NCBI GenBank assembly: GCA_015680685.1
Contig: MNCI01026460.1
Span: 3,936 to 36,980 of the forward strand
Source: Gnetum montanum
Taxonomy: Eukaryota > Streptophyta > Gnetopsida > Gnetales > Gnetaceae
Direction of reading: 5' to 3'
Length of the DNA stretch: 33,045 nt
Position 1 is the stretch's first letter. Every line of letters begins with the position of its first letter. The notes under the pieces are model-generated. The model did not search any database. It was not told the origin of the DNA and saw only the letters and a program-made list of their open reading frames with translations. Below are positions 17,967 to 27,106 of the stretch, piece after piece. Made by a program: the position numbers and the translations under genes.

Positions 17967-20900
17967 GGCCATTCGCAAATTGACGCAGCTTTATCCACAC
18001 CCTTAACCCTGACAGGGCCACATGGGAAGATCATTAGGTAGTTCAATCACACGCTAGTAGGAACGAACCTTTCCCTTTATGAGGCAACCATAGAAATATT
18101 GGAAACATCCTCAGACTAGCCAAAACATCTAGCCTGAACACTCGACCTGGAGGTTGGTGATGTAACCGAGGACCCTCTCCGTGAGGTCCCTCTGGTTACA
18201 CACAAGGGTGAAAATAAAACTCTTAGGATTAGTTCTCTCCTAGACCAATAGATGCAAAGTGACATAACACGAGTTCTTCAAAACAATGCTGCCGTATTTG
18301 CGTGGTCATATGAAGACATGCCGGGTCTAATCCCGAGATTAATACATCACAACATAATATTAGATCCATGCATCAAACCAATTAGACAGAAGACACGAAA
18401 GATTAAGCCAGAAATTACGCTAGCAGTGCATAATGAAATCACCAAATTGTATCAGGCTAGTTTCATTCACGTAGTCGATTACTCAGACTGGGTGTCCAAC
18501 ATCGTAGTTATCTCTAAGAAAACGAGAGGTATACGCATCTGCATAGACTTCCAAGATCTGAACAAAGCTACGATTAAGGACAATTTTCCGTTACCTAGTA
18601 TCGACCAACAGATCGACACAATAGCTGGTCACGCACTCCTATCCTTTATGGACGGCTTTTTAGGCTATAATCAAATTCATATTAATCTAGAACATCAATT
18701 GACTATGACATTCATGACACCCTAGGAAACCTTCTGTTACACCATGATGCCTTTTGGACTAAAAAATGCTGGAGCAACGTATCAACAAGCCATGAAATAC
18801 ATCTTTAGCGACTACCTCTTAGGGAGATTGAACGACTACGTGGATGACATAACTGTTAAATCTATAAAGTCGGAAGATCATTCAGAAGACCTAGAGTTAG
18901 TCCTTAAACAATGTCTCAAACATGACTTACGGCTCAACCCAAAGAAATGGGTATTCGGAGTCAAAACCAGATGCCTGTTGGCGTTTGTGGTATCAGAGAC
19001 TAGCATCCGAGTCGACCCCGACAAGGTCAAAGCCATTGTTGATTTAACACCACCTACAAACCTCAAAGAACTACATGGGTTACAGGGCAAGCTTCAATTT
19101 ATCAGGCAGTTCATTTCAAAGTTAACAAATAAACTACACCCCATGCAACATCTCCTAAAGAAGGATGTTAATTTCGAATGGACCAATGACTGCCAGCATG
19201 CATTTGACAACTTAAAAAAGGAGCAACAACATTTACCAACGATTTTCCCGCCACAAAGGGATCAACATTTTTACATCTATCTAGCTAACTCGAATGTGTC
19301 TATAGCTTCGCTACTTTGCCAAAAGAAAAATGACGGGTTAAAAGCTCCTATCTATTACCTTAATCACACTCTATTTACGTACGAGACAAGGTACAATGAA
19401 GTGGAGCATAACTATTTGGCATTGGTTTTTGAACTAAAAAAATGTAGGCATTATATTTTTTGCAGTCAAGTCAACATAATTTGTAAAAGCAACGTTTTGC
19501 AAGCTATCTCGAATAGCTTATATGAGAGTAGTAGCTTGTTGAAAGGCCATCACAGCTGAATTTGATTTACATTATGTTGGCCAGTCGTCCACCAAAGGCC
19601 AATTCATAGCTAACTAATTAGCAACATCGCCGATTAACAATCAAGCTATAATAGAGCCAGAATTCTCGGATGAACATGTACACAGTTTAAGCCCTATGTC
19701 AACAAGCCTTGAAGCAATGTTATACTTCGATGAGGCTTCAACCACTAGAGGCAGCAGTGCCGCCACAGTTATTATGCTTTCTCCTGAGGATGTGCGTCCA
19801 TCGACTTACTACCTAACGTTCCCTTGTACGAACAACGTGGCAGAGTATGAGGGGCTCCTCAAAGGATTTTTGACAGACAGAGAACTTAAAGTTCAACACT
19901 TGGCAATCCGAGGCGATTCGATGCTCGTCATTAATCAAATCATAGGAGTCTATGCTTGCAAGGCTATGCACCTACAGCCCTACTGCGATATGGCTAAAGA
20001 TCTCCTGAAATAATTCGTGACNCTCTATGCCTGCAAGGCTGTGCACCTATAGCCCTACTGTGATATGGCTAAAGATCTCCTGAAATAATTCGTGACAACC
20101 GATGCCCAACATGTGCTGTGCAACGAAAATGTTGTTGCCGATGCATTGGCAACACTGGCACTAAACGTGCCACCACACTTGTTTGTCACTTGGCCCGTTT
20201 TAATGATAGAATGTACAGAGCTTGTCATTCAAGCTGTGCAGATTTCTTCATTAAACACAGAAGGAACCTCAGAATGGTATGACAGCATTAAAACTTACCT
20301 TCTGCATGGCGAACCACCACAAGAGCTAACACATGCGCAAAAAGATGCAGTGCACAAGCGTTCCAGGCAATACGTCATCCTTGAAGACAATACTCTTTGT
20401 AGACGCTCTTTCGATGGGGTATTGCTTACCTGTGTTAACAGTGACCAAGCACAACGAATAGTTAACGAAGTCCATGAAGGGCTATGCGGAGGACACGTAG
20501 CCCCGCGGGCAATGACCACTAAAATCAGACGCCTAGGGTACTATTGGTCGTACATGGAAAAATATTGCCTTCCCAAGGTTAAGGCGTGTGACACGTGCCA
20601 ATGTTACGCAAATCTAATACACGTGTCACCAACTGAGTTGCACACTACACAGATTACTTGGCCACTCCAACGATAGGGATTAGATATCATAGGTCCCATC
20701 ACACCTAAATCTTCCACAGGACATAGCTTCATTATCACTGCCACTGAGTATTTTACAAAGTGGGTTGAGGCTATCCCCCTATGAAAGATTACATCTCAAC
20801 AGGTTTGCCACTTCATCTTAGACAATATAGTAACCAGATTTGGACTCCCTATGACTATTGTGATTAACGGACCACAATTTAGTAGCACAGAAACCAAATT

Positions 20901-21513
20901 TTTTTACAATAATTTTGGTATCAAGCAATCTTTTTCTTCACCATATTACCCGCAAGCAAATGGTCAAGTAAAAGAAACAAACAAGGTAATCATCAATTTT
21001 CTTAAGAAGATGCTCAACAACAATAAAAAAAGGTGGCACAAAAAAATCCCCTACGTCCTATGGGCATATCGTACGACCTATAGAACAACTACAGATAGGA
21101 CGCCCTATAACTTAATCTATGGATCCGAAGCAGTGTTGCCCTTGGAATTACAAGTTCCCTCATTGCGGATGGTCCTCTCCATGATTATAAATGAGACTCA
21201 GCACAACGAGTCTCGAACCGTGGATTTAGACTCAGTAGAGGAGAAGCGCATCCAAATGCTTGACACCATTGAAAGATATCAGGACAAACAAAGATAGAAG
21301 CACTAGCACAATCCACACCAGCAACCAATCAAGAAGGGAGACTTAGTTCTCAAGGCCATTCATGAATCAGTAGGTAAGTTCTCTGTAAACTGGGAAGGCC
21401 CTTTCTTGGTCATCAGTGCATACGGTAACGGAGCATTCAAGTTATCAGATATCGATGGCAACGAGCTACCAAATCCAGTGAATCATCTGTATCTCAAATG
21501 GTACCACATCTAA
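17967..21513 (+). pseudogene. pol: Inner pol: RT, RNase H and integrase
   Basis: RT: FAWSYEDMPGL near 18300, CIDFQDLNKAT near 18540, intact YVDD at 18837-18848. RNase H: first Asp present in YFDEAS (about 19723-19740), TNNVAEYEGLL near 19830, GDSMLVINQI near 19915. Integrase: HHCC finger (HEGLCGGH and CDTCQCYA, about 20470-20610), GLDIIGP near 20680; the second catalytic Asp is missing because TDNGP is reduced to ING (20863-20871), a codon shorter than in the outer copy; Glu is present in VKETNK. The C-terminus has NWEGPFLV and no chromodomain. The frame shifts near 19540. TAG stops lie near 18723 and 20011, with others. RT looks better preserved than in the outer copy. Ends TAA 21511-21513. 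Confidence 0.93.
19947..20096 (+). repeat. 75-bp direct tandem duplication in RNase H, with an N
   Basis: Bases 19947-20021 and 20022-20096 are copies with about five differences. Seventy-five bases is 25 codons, so the duplication itself keeps the frame. It lies after the GDSMLVINQI block and repeats the segment containing YACKAMHLQP. The only undetermined base of the window (20022) sits on the junction, so a sequencing or assembly cause cannot be excluded. Confidence 0.85.
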
Positions 21514-21543
21514 GCATTGACTCGACTCAAACTCAGGTAACAA

Positions 21544-21870
21544 ACGTCCACTACAATGTAAAATTGGCATTTTTTGCACACGTTCGCCAAGACGTTAAAT
21601 TGGCAAAGTTTCTGACCGTCCACCATGACGTGAAACTGGCAAGGTAAGCATACGTCTGCTGAGACGCTAAACCAGCACAGACTTGTCCCTGGGTCAAGAC
21701 ATAAAACTGACACCCACAGCACAATCTACTAGGACCATAAACTAGCCCTTCCATCGTCCGCTATGACGTAAAACTAGCAGATTTCAGTATGCCCAGACGT
21801 TAAATTGGGACCATAGTCTGCTGAGACTTAAAACCAGCAACAACGATAAACCAGAACCCAAAACTGGAAT
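21544..21870 (+). repeat. Hairpin array I3 downstream of inner pol
   Basis: About ten units spaced 25-45 bp. Perfect stems: CGTC/GACG (21617-21630, 21653-21666, 21755-21768), TGTC/GACA with a 10-nt loop (21684-21701) and AGTC/GACT (21815-21828). One CGTT/GACG has a G:T pair. Each is followed by TAAAAYTRGCA or TAAACCAGCA. It corresponds to array O2 of the outer element. Confidence 0.84.
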
Positions 21871-23074
21871 CTATCGATGGGCAATCCATGAAGTAAATGA
21901 GCGTGATCACTCTTGCACTACATCCCTACCAAGTGGAGCAGGTAAGGCGTTGAAACAGACGCAACATTTTTACCCCATTGACATCCTACTGATTCCTCGA
22001 ACATGCCAAAAGGCATACTACTAACCCCTTAGAGATGTTGCTATGACAGCCACTTCATAGTTGCAGCTCTTGGGATCAACTTCGCCACTTGGGATCCTAA
22101 AGAAACTACGGCCATCCATAGTCTCAGTGACCTCCATCCATCGCCGTCACTAGATTCTGGCTTAGCATATTCATCTGACATGTTCTTTGCAAAGTCCTTT
22201 GAGCAAGATGAATCTGGCTATCAATGACAACTTTATGAACCATGGAATCAACATTGGCACCCTTGCTCCTTGCTACAGTCTCTGTTTTAACAGTCTACAC
22301 TCTCCTTGTCGCTTTGGACGGCGCTTGTCTCAACAGCCTCCCTCCTTAGTGATCAGGACGTTTTTTTCTAGCTCTCTATTCTTTGTTATGTTTGGCAGGT
22401 TACTTGTTACGACAACGTTGATCGAAAACACTTTCATTGTAAGGTGAGGTGTTATGGCGTTCTGAGGTGGCTGCTCAAACTAGTCTGGCTACTTAGAAGT
22501 GCAAACCCTACCTCTCCCTCCATTGGATGCTTTACTTTGTTTTCCTCTTTCCTTATCCTTACAATCATCCTTACCTTCGTCTCTGCTTGTACAGAACTCG
22601 AGCATTAAGTTAATCCTTTTGCATCACCATGTCCATGAACAGGCGTAACGCAACTCACCTTGTGGGATGCAATCTGCACTTTTTCCAAAAAAAAAAAAAC
22701 AAAAAGCGCAGGGGGTAACACTTGGCAAAATGGATGTAAAACAACTCATCCAGGCCATGCAGGCATAACACAACTCGTCCTTGCAAGCCCCCCATATGCA
22801 GTATGCCAACGTAACCTTTTGCAAATACATTAGCGAAAGGACATAATGACTTGTTCGGAAAAGCTTCATGTTCATGTATTTGAGTCTTCCTCGAACCTAC
22901 CATCGCTAACTCCTGTAAGATCCCTCATATACCCTATGGCCCTCCATCTTTGCACTTCTAAGTTTAAATGAACGACATTTGAGCAGTCTCCGACAGACAC
23001 TGTTAATGCCTTTACCTTTCCGACGTTTTGTATTCATTGTCGACGTCTTTCAGGCAAGCCCTCTAAACATCAAT
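21871..23074 (+). other. 3' region of the inner element
   Basis: 1.2 kb without a convincing ORF. It has a run of 13 A (about 22687-22699) and three scattered copies of a TAACRCAACTCRTCC-like motif (about 22645, 22738, 22767). Two similar motifs occur in the same region of the outer element (about 24754, 24811). A long, variable stretch here is usual for Tat elements. Confidence 0.55.
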
Positions 23075-23083
23075 AAAGAGGGG
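23075..23083 (+). other. Polypurine tract of the inner element
   Basis: AAAGAGGGG four bases before the start of LTR-B. It would prime second-strand synthesis. Confidence 0.8.
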
Positions 23084-23087
23084 CCAT

Positions 23088-24428
23088 TGAAACACCGTGA
23101 AAATTTCGAGGCCTCGACGGTTCAGCAAAAAGCTGGTGATTCAAGCAAAGGGTCACAACAAGACGCGACACAACAAGTTCCTTTTCAAATTAAAAGCCTG
23201 TCTTGCCACGATGCGCAGCACAGCACAAATGAATTCCAAAAGATAGTAAAATGACAAGTGCACAACGGCAAGTTTTTGACCTTTCAAATTCTCTATGTTT
23301 CGAGAACCTTAGCTTTTTGGCATCTTACGCTGCATCAAGGACAACAAATGCCCAAACACTTCAGTGACACTTCAATTTTTTGTAAGTATACTATTTTACG
23401 CTAAATTACGCTATGAAGCATAATCTGACATGTTGCAACGTAATCTAGCATGGTGCAGCATAATTTAGCAGGGTGCAGCGTAATACAAGCATCAGCAATC
23501 CATGCAATGCAATACGCTCTCCAACGTATTGTAGCGTAATCAAGAAATCGCCTGTCGCTGAAGCTCCAACAAGAGAAGTTTACGCTGCGTTATGCTTTAG
23601 AGCGTAAGGTGGTGTGGAACCACAGACCTCAAAAACCACCACATCAAGTCAACGGCATTTTGCAAATTCAAGACACGTGCCATCTAAGCTACATCTTTCT
23701 CTTGACTTTAACTTTATAAATTCCCCAGCTGATAAAGATCAAAGGGGGTGGGCAAAAAATTTCTCAAAAGATTGAACGAATTTTCTCTGCAAGCGATTTT
23801 TTCCCTTCCATTGATAATCATTGACAGCTTTTGACAAGAGAACAAGGAGGATTAGTAATCGCAAGAATATAGAAGATAATTGGCAAGAATCTCCAGTCAG
23901 GAATAGCAAGTTGATAGACATTCTGCTTCGGACCGGCTCCCTTGTACACTGCTAGAACGAGGTAGATCGACCTTTGCTTGCTTCATCTTTGAACAGCTTT
24001 CTTGTTATTGGCATGTGCTTCGCCCAGATTGAAGTCTACTTGTAATACTTATATTCAATATATTTTGTTTGTGAGGTGAATCCCAGATCTTTGGATTACC
24101 CATGTTCTAAATCTAATCTCTTGTGCCTCATCTATACGAGTGCCTCATCTATATGAATCTTGTAAACCGTCGTAAATCTATTTCATCATTTTCAATTACC
24201 CGCTAAGTTAACAATATCATATCTTCCCGTAAAGATCCATTATTTTATTATCCAAATATCACAAACATTTTTACTGATCAAGTAAGGCCCTGTCTGATCA
24301 ACAAGACCGTTCATGGCACCTCGGATTTGTTTTCTCTCCAGCACGGTCCTTGCACGGATCCGGGGTTAAAACTGTGTACGCGGACTTTCGTTCGGTATTT
24401 CCAGCAATCGACATTTTTCATCATTACA
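23088..24428 (+). repeat. 3' LTR of the inner element (LTR-B)
   Basis: 1,341 bp from TGAAACACCG to CATTACA. TATA box at 23715-23722. It pairs with LTR-A; the 52-bp length difference is one deletion that removes a CATTAC...GTAATG inverted repeat present in LTR-A. Followed by CCTTT. Confidence 0.93.
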
Positions 24429-24433
24429 CCTTT
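24429..24433. repeat. Target-site duplication CCTTT, right copy
   Basis: Matches 6878-6882. The outer element resumes right after it. Confidence 0.9.
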
Positions 24434-25115
24434 GGTAGAGATTCTAGAGCATTTGCACTCACAGCAGCTCCCAGCGCCTTCAATGCTAGCTCCATCATGA
24501 CGATGTTGCCAAGGCTATTGCTAGCCTTCCTACTTTGGACACCGTGCACCAGCATAGATGTCCAAGAGCTTCAACAGCATCTGCAGCAAGCAAGACCTTT
24601 ACCCTCGCCTCGCATCCTAGCTATTTTTCTCTCCGTCGTGCTTACAGGGTGCGACCAAGAGTACGCCTTTCCATAGCAGCAAATTCTAAGGTGTTGCGAA
24701 GTGAGTGCCTCAACTAGCTTTGCTACTTCAGGGTGCAAGTTCCATGACGTGTCTAACACAACTCGCTGCATGGGAAGCATCTATAGGCAGGTCAAAACCC
24801 CAGCCAGATGTAACATAGCTCATCCTAAGAAAGGAACATCTATCCTACAGGAGGTCAAAGGCCAGCAAAAGTAAAGATGAAAATGCAAAAAAGTCTCTCA
24901 TGAGCACTCCGAAGAGGGACCTTGCTAAACCTCATCTTTACCCTTTTTTCTGAACCTCCTTCCTCCCTGCTTTGCCCTTTCACTCTCAAGTGTAGCCAAG
25001 CGACGTCTCGGCAATCGTCAAGCGGCAACGTTACCATCGTGTCTTCCGTGGTGTTTCGTATTGTTTGTCAACGTCTCTAGAGCCCATCCTCTAGACGTCG
25101 ACAAAGAGGAGGCAA
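24434..25115 (+). mobile_element. 3' region of the outer element, right part, with PPT
   Basis: Continuation of 6491-6882. Its last 120 bp resemble the end of the inner 3' region (TTTCGTATTG followed by TCAACGTCTC, compared with TTTTGTATTC and TCGACGTCTTTC). It ends in a purine tract ACAAAGAGGAGG (25101-25112) three bases before LTR-C. No real ORF. Confidence 0.75.
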
Positions 25116-25375
25116 TGAAACACCCAAAAATTTGAAGACATCCTTGCTTCACTAGGTCTTTGCAAATCGTGCAACATCATGGCAGTTCTTCAGTAGATGG
25201 ATGCTTTGAAGTTTAGATTGTCCAATTCGGCAAGTTTTCTACCCCAAGTGTCAACAGGCTAAATGGATTCTTGAACCTGCCCACTTGAGTAGTTCATCCA
25301 GCCGACAGCGTGCTTAGGAATAGTGCTCAAAATGCACAAAACGCTTCAGTAAGTTTTCTAAGTCAAAGAGTTTTT

Positions 25376-25403
25376 CTATGCTACACTACACTATGTAGCA
25401 TAG
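25376..25403. repeat. U3 hairpin 1 of LTR-C
   Basis: CTATGCTAC (25376-25384) and GTAGCATAG (25395-25403) are perfect 9-bp inverted repeats with a 10-nt loop. Compared with hairpins 2 and 3, a C:G pair is replaced by T:A on both arms. Confidence 0.82.
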
Positions 25404-25723
25404 TAGACTTTAGAAAATGCTTGCAAGAGTGAAGTGCTACGCTATGTTGTGCCACGTAGTGTAGCAAAATCTAGACGGTCAGCCCCCTTCTCCCAACTTC
25501 AAGTCCTTCAGCAATGTCTTCTTTCGTCAGAAAGCAACAAACTTGGCCAAAATCAGGCCATGTTTGCTATTACGCTATGCTAATCTACATGGCACAGTGA
25601 GACGTAGCAATTCTATGAAAGTGACAGAAGGCATCTCAAAGGGCGAGATCAACAAGTTCTCAAGCTTCGCAGTGCAAAAGGCAAAGTCGGCGATCAGTAA
25701 CTTTTTTGTGACTAAGGGTAGCT

Positions 25724-25753
25724 GCTACGCTATGATACACTACGTAGCGTAGC
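25724..25753. repeat. U3 hairpin 2 of LTR-C
   Basis: GCTACGCTA (25724-25732) and TAGCGTAGC (25745-25753), perfect, 12-nt loop. The loop end also forms the palindrome CTACGTAG. Confidence 0.82.
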
Positions 25754-25839
25754 AAATCTGCAACCAACAATCACAACACTGCAAAGGTTTTCAACACATG
25801 AAGTAAGACATAATGCAAATTCTTTGCTTTGAACCAGTG

Positions 25840-25864
25840 GCTACGCTACGCTGTGTAGCGTAGC
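25840..25864. repeat. U3 hairpin 3 of LTR-C
   Basis: GCTACGCTAC (25840-25849) and GTAGCGTAGC (25855-25864), perfect 10-bp arms, 5-nt loop. Confidence 0.85.
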
Positions 25865-26120
25865 ACAGTGTGACAAGATGCTACGCTACGCCAAACACTA
25901 TGCTACAAAGCATGGTAAGGTGTGGCAAGTGGTTACGCGACATCAATGCATCTCACCTAATTGCACCGTTTCTCTGAAAGCATAATTACAACATGGCAGG
26001 CTTGTAATTACGGCATGGCAGGCTTGCCCAACGGTCATGTAGGCACGTGCAGCATAGACAGGTCAGCATAGGCCTAAGGCACGTGGCATCCAAACCGCAT
26101 CTTTTGCGCACCCTTGGTCC

Positions 26121-26128
26121 TATAAATA
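26121..26128 (+). promoter_or_regulatory. LTR-C TATA box
   Basis: TATAAATA followed by CCCCA, in the same context as in LTR-A and LTR-B, about 255 bp downstream of U3 hairpin 3. Confidence 0.7.
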
Positions 26129-26828
26129 CCCCAATGAGAAATGCTTAGTTGCTCTTTGGGACTCTCTCTAGCAAACCCTTGGGCCTCCAACTTATTCAGC
26201 ATTTTTTAGCTTTTCGATCCCCTCAGCCTAGGTTTTTTGGCAATCTGGTCGGCTAACAACTTTGTTGGCTGACAAGAAAAATTTAGCATTGTAACCTTGA
26301 GCATTGTAAGCTTCCTGTTTGACATTGTAAACAGTTAGCACTCTCATTTGGTATTTCGTTCTGCTCTTTTCTACCACCTTGGTAGCACTTTGCATTGTTA
26401 ACGCCTGAGTCCACGTTCAAGCACACAGCCGTCTCGCTCTACATGTCTTGGTTACCCTCGCGATCTCTGCACTTCCCAACACTGTGCAACCGATCGTATC
26501 CATCTTGACAGAGCGAAGTTGTAGCTTCGAAGCGGTGCATTTTTTTAACTACATTTCACTTTGTCTCTTGCTTTTCATTTGTATTTTACACTATTTTCTG
26601 CCTCTTTTACATTCAAGCATTACTTCACGCTATCAGTTCCACTTTCAAATCACACATTGCAAAAGGTTATATTCACATTGACTAAGTCCCTATCTAATCG
26701 ACCAGACCATTTAGGGCCTCCCATTTCTGTTCCATCCAACACAGCCTTCCCGTGGAAATGGGGTTGAAACTGTCAACGATCGACGACCCCTCGGTGTTTT
26801 CCAACCATCGACGTTTTCAGTCGCAACA

Positions 26829-27106
26829 GTAACTTATGAATTTCAAAATCATATCCTACCATCATAATTAAAAATATAAATAAGTGTATTATGATATCAA
26901 ATGGAATTATGTATCAAAGATTTCAAAGGAATTGGAAGTGAATATAGGGTGTCCATGAACTTAATGTGGATCAATTTGGTAGGGTTGATCATGATTGGAT
27001 GTTGAAGCAACACTAATTATGAGAGGATAGGCTTGATAATATAATTACCTAAATTAACTAATCTAAACAACCTTGGTATATGTAAGGCATACTTTAGGAT
27101 GTCAAT
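26829..27106. other. AT-rich spacer between LTR-C and LTR-E
   Basis: 278 bp with no ORF or repeat that I recognise. It may be host DNA or an unseen older repeat. The last five bases, TCAAT (27102-27106), are the expected target duplication of LTR-E. Confidence 0.4.

Larger units (their letters stand above)
6883..24428 (+). mobile_element. Inner Tat/Ogre-like LTR retrotransposon, complete, 17.5 kb
   Basis: Both LTRs start TGAAACACCG and end CATTACA, and they are flanked by CCTTT on both sides. Order: LTR-A, PBS, gag, protease, hairpin array, antisense gene, hairpin array, RT-RNase H-integrase, hairpin array, 3' region, PPT, LTR-B. The PBS motif, the C-x2-H gag finger and the chromodomain-free integrase fit the Tat lineage. 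Tat elements are known to be long and to carry extra ORFs. In the first 330 bp I count about 25 substitutions between the two LTRs, so the insertion is not recent. All the genes carry stops. Confidence 0.92.
25116..26828 (+). repeat. 3' LTR of the outer element (LTR-C)
   Basis: 1,713 bp from TGAAACACC to GTCGCAACA. The PPT is directly upstream, so it is a 3' LTR. U3 is full of CTACGC/GCGTAG motifs; TATA box TATAAATACCCCA at 26121. The tail shares the CGGTGTTTTCC and CGACGTTTTC-like blocks of LTR-A and LTR-B. Its 5' partner is not in the window. Confidence 0.85.

Noticed and set aside
22624-22903. Minus-strand ORFs of 82-83 codons in the 3' region
   Set aside because: They run through the poly-A tract read in antisense (a string of Phe) and have no other support.
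24350-24676. 108-codon ORF across the LTR-B end
   Set aside because: It spans the insertion junction between inner LTR and outer element, so it cannot be an ancestral gene.
26448-26767. ORFs of 68-77 codons near the end of LTR-C
   Set aside because: Within the LTR R/U5; overlapping frames, no motif.
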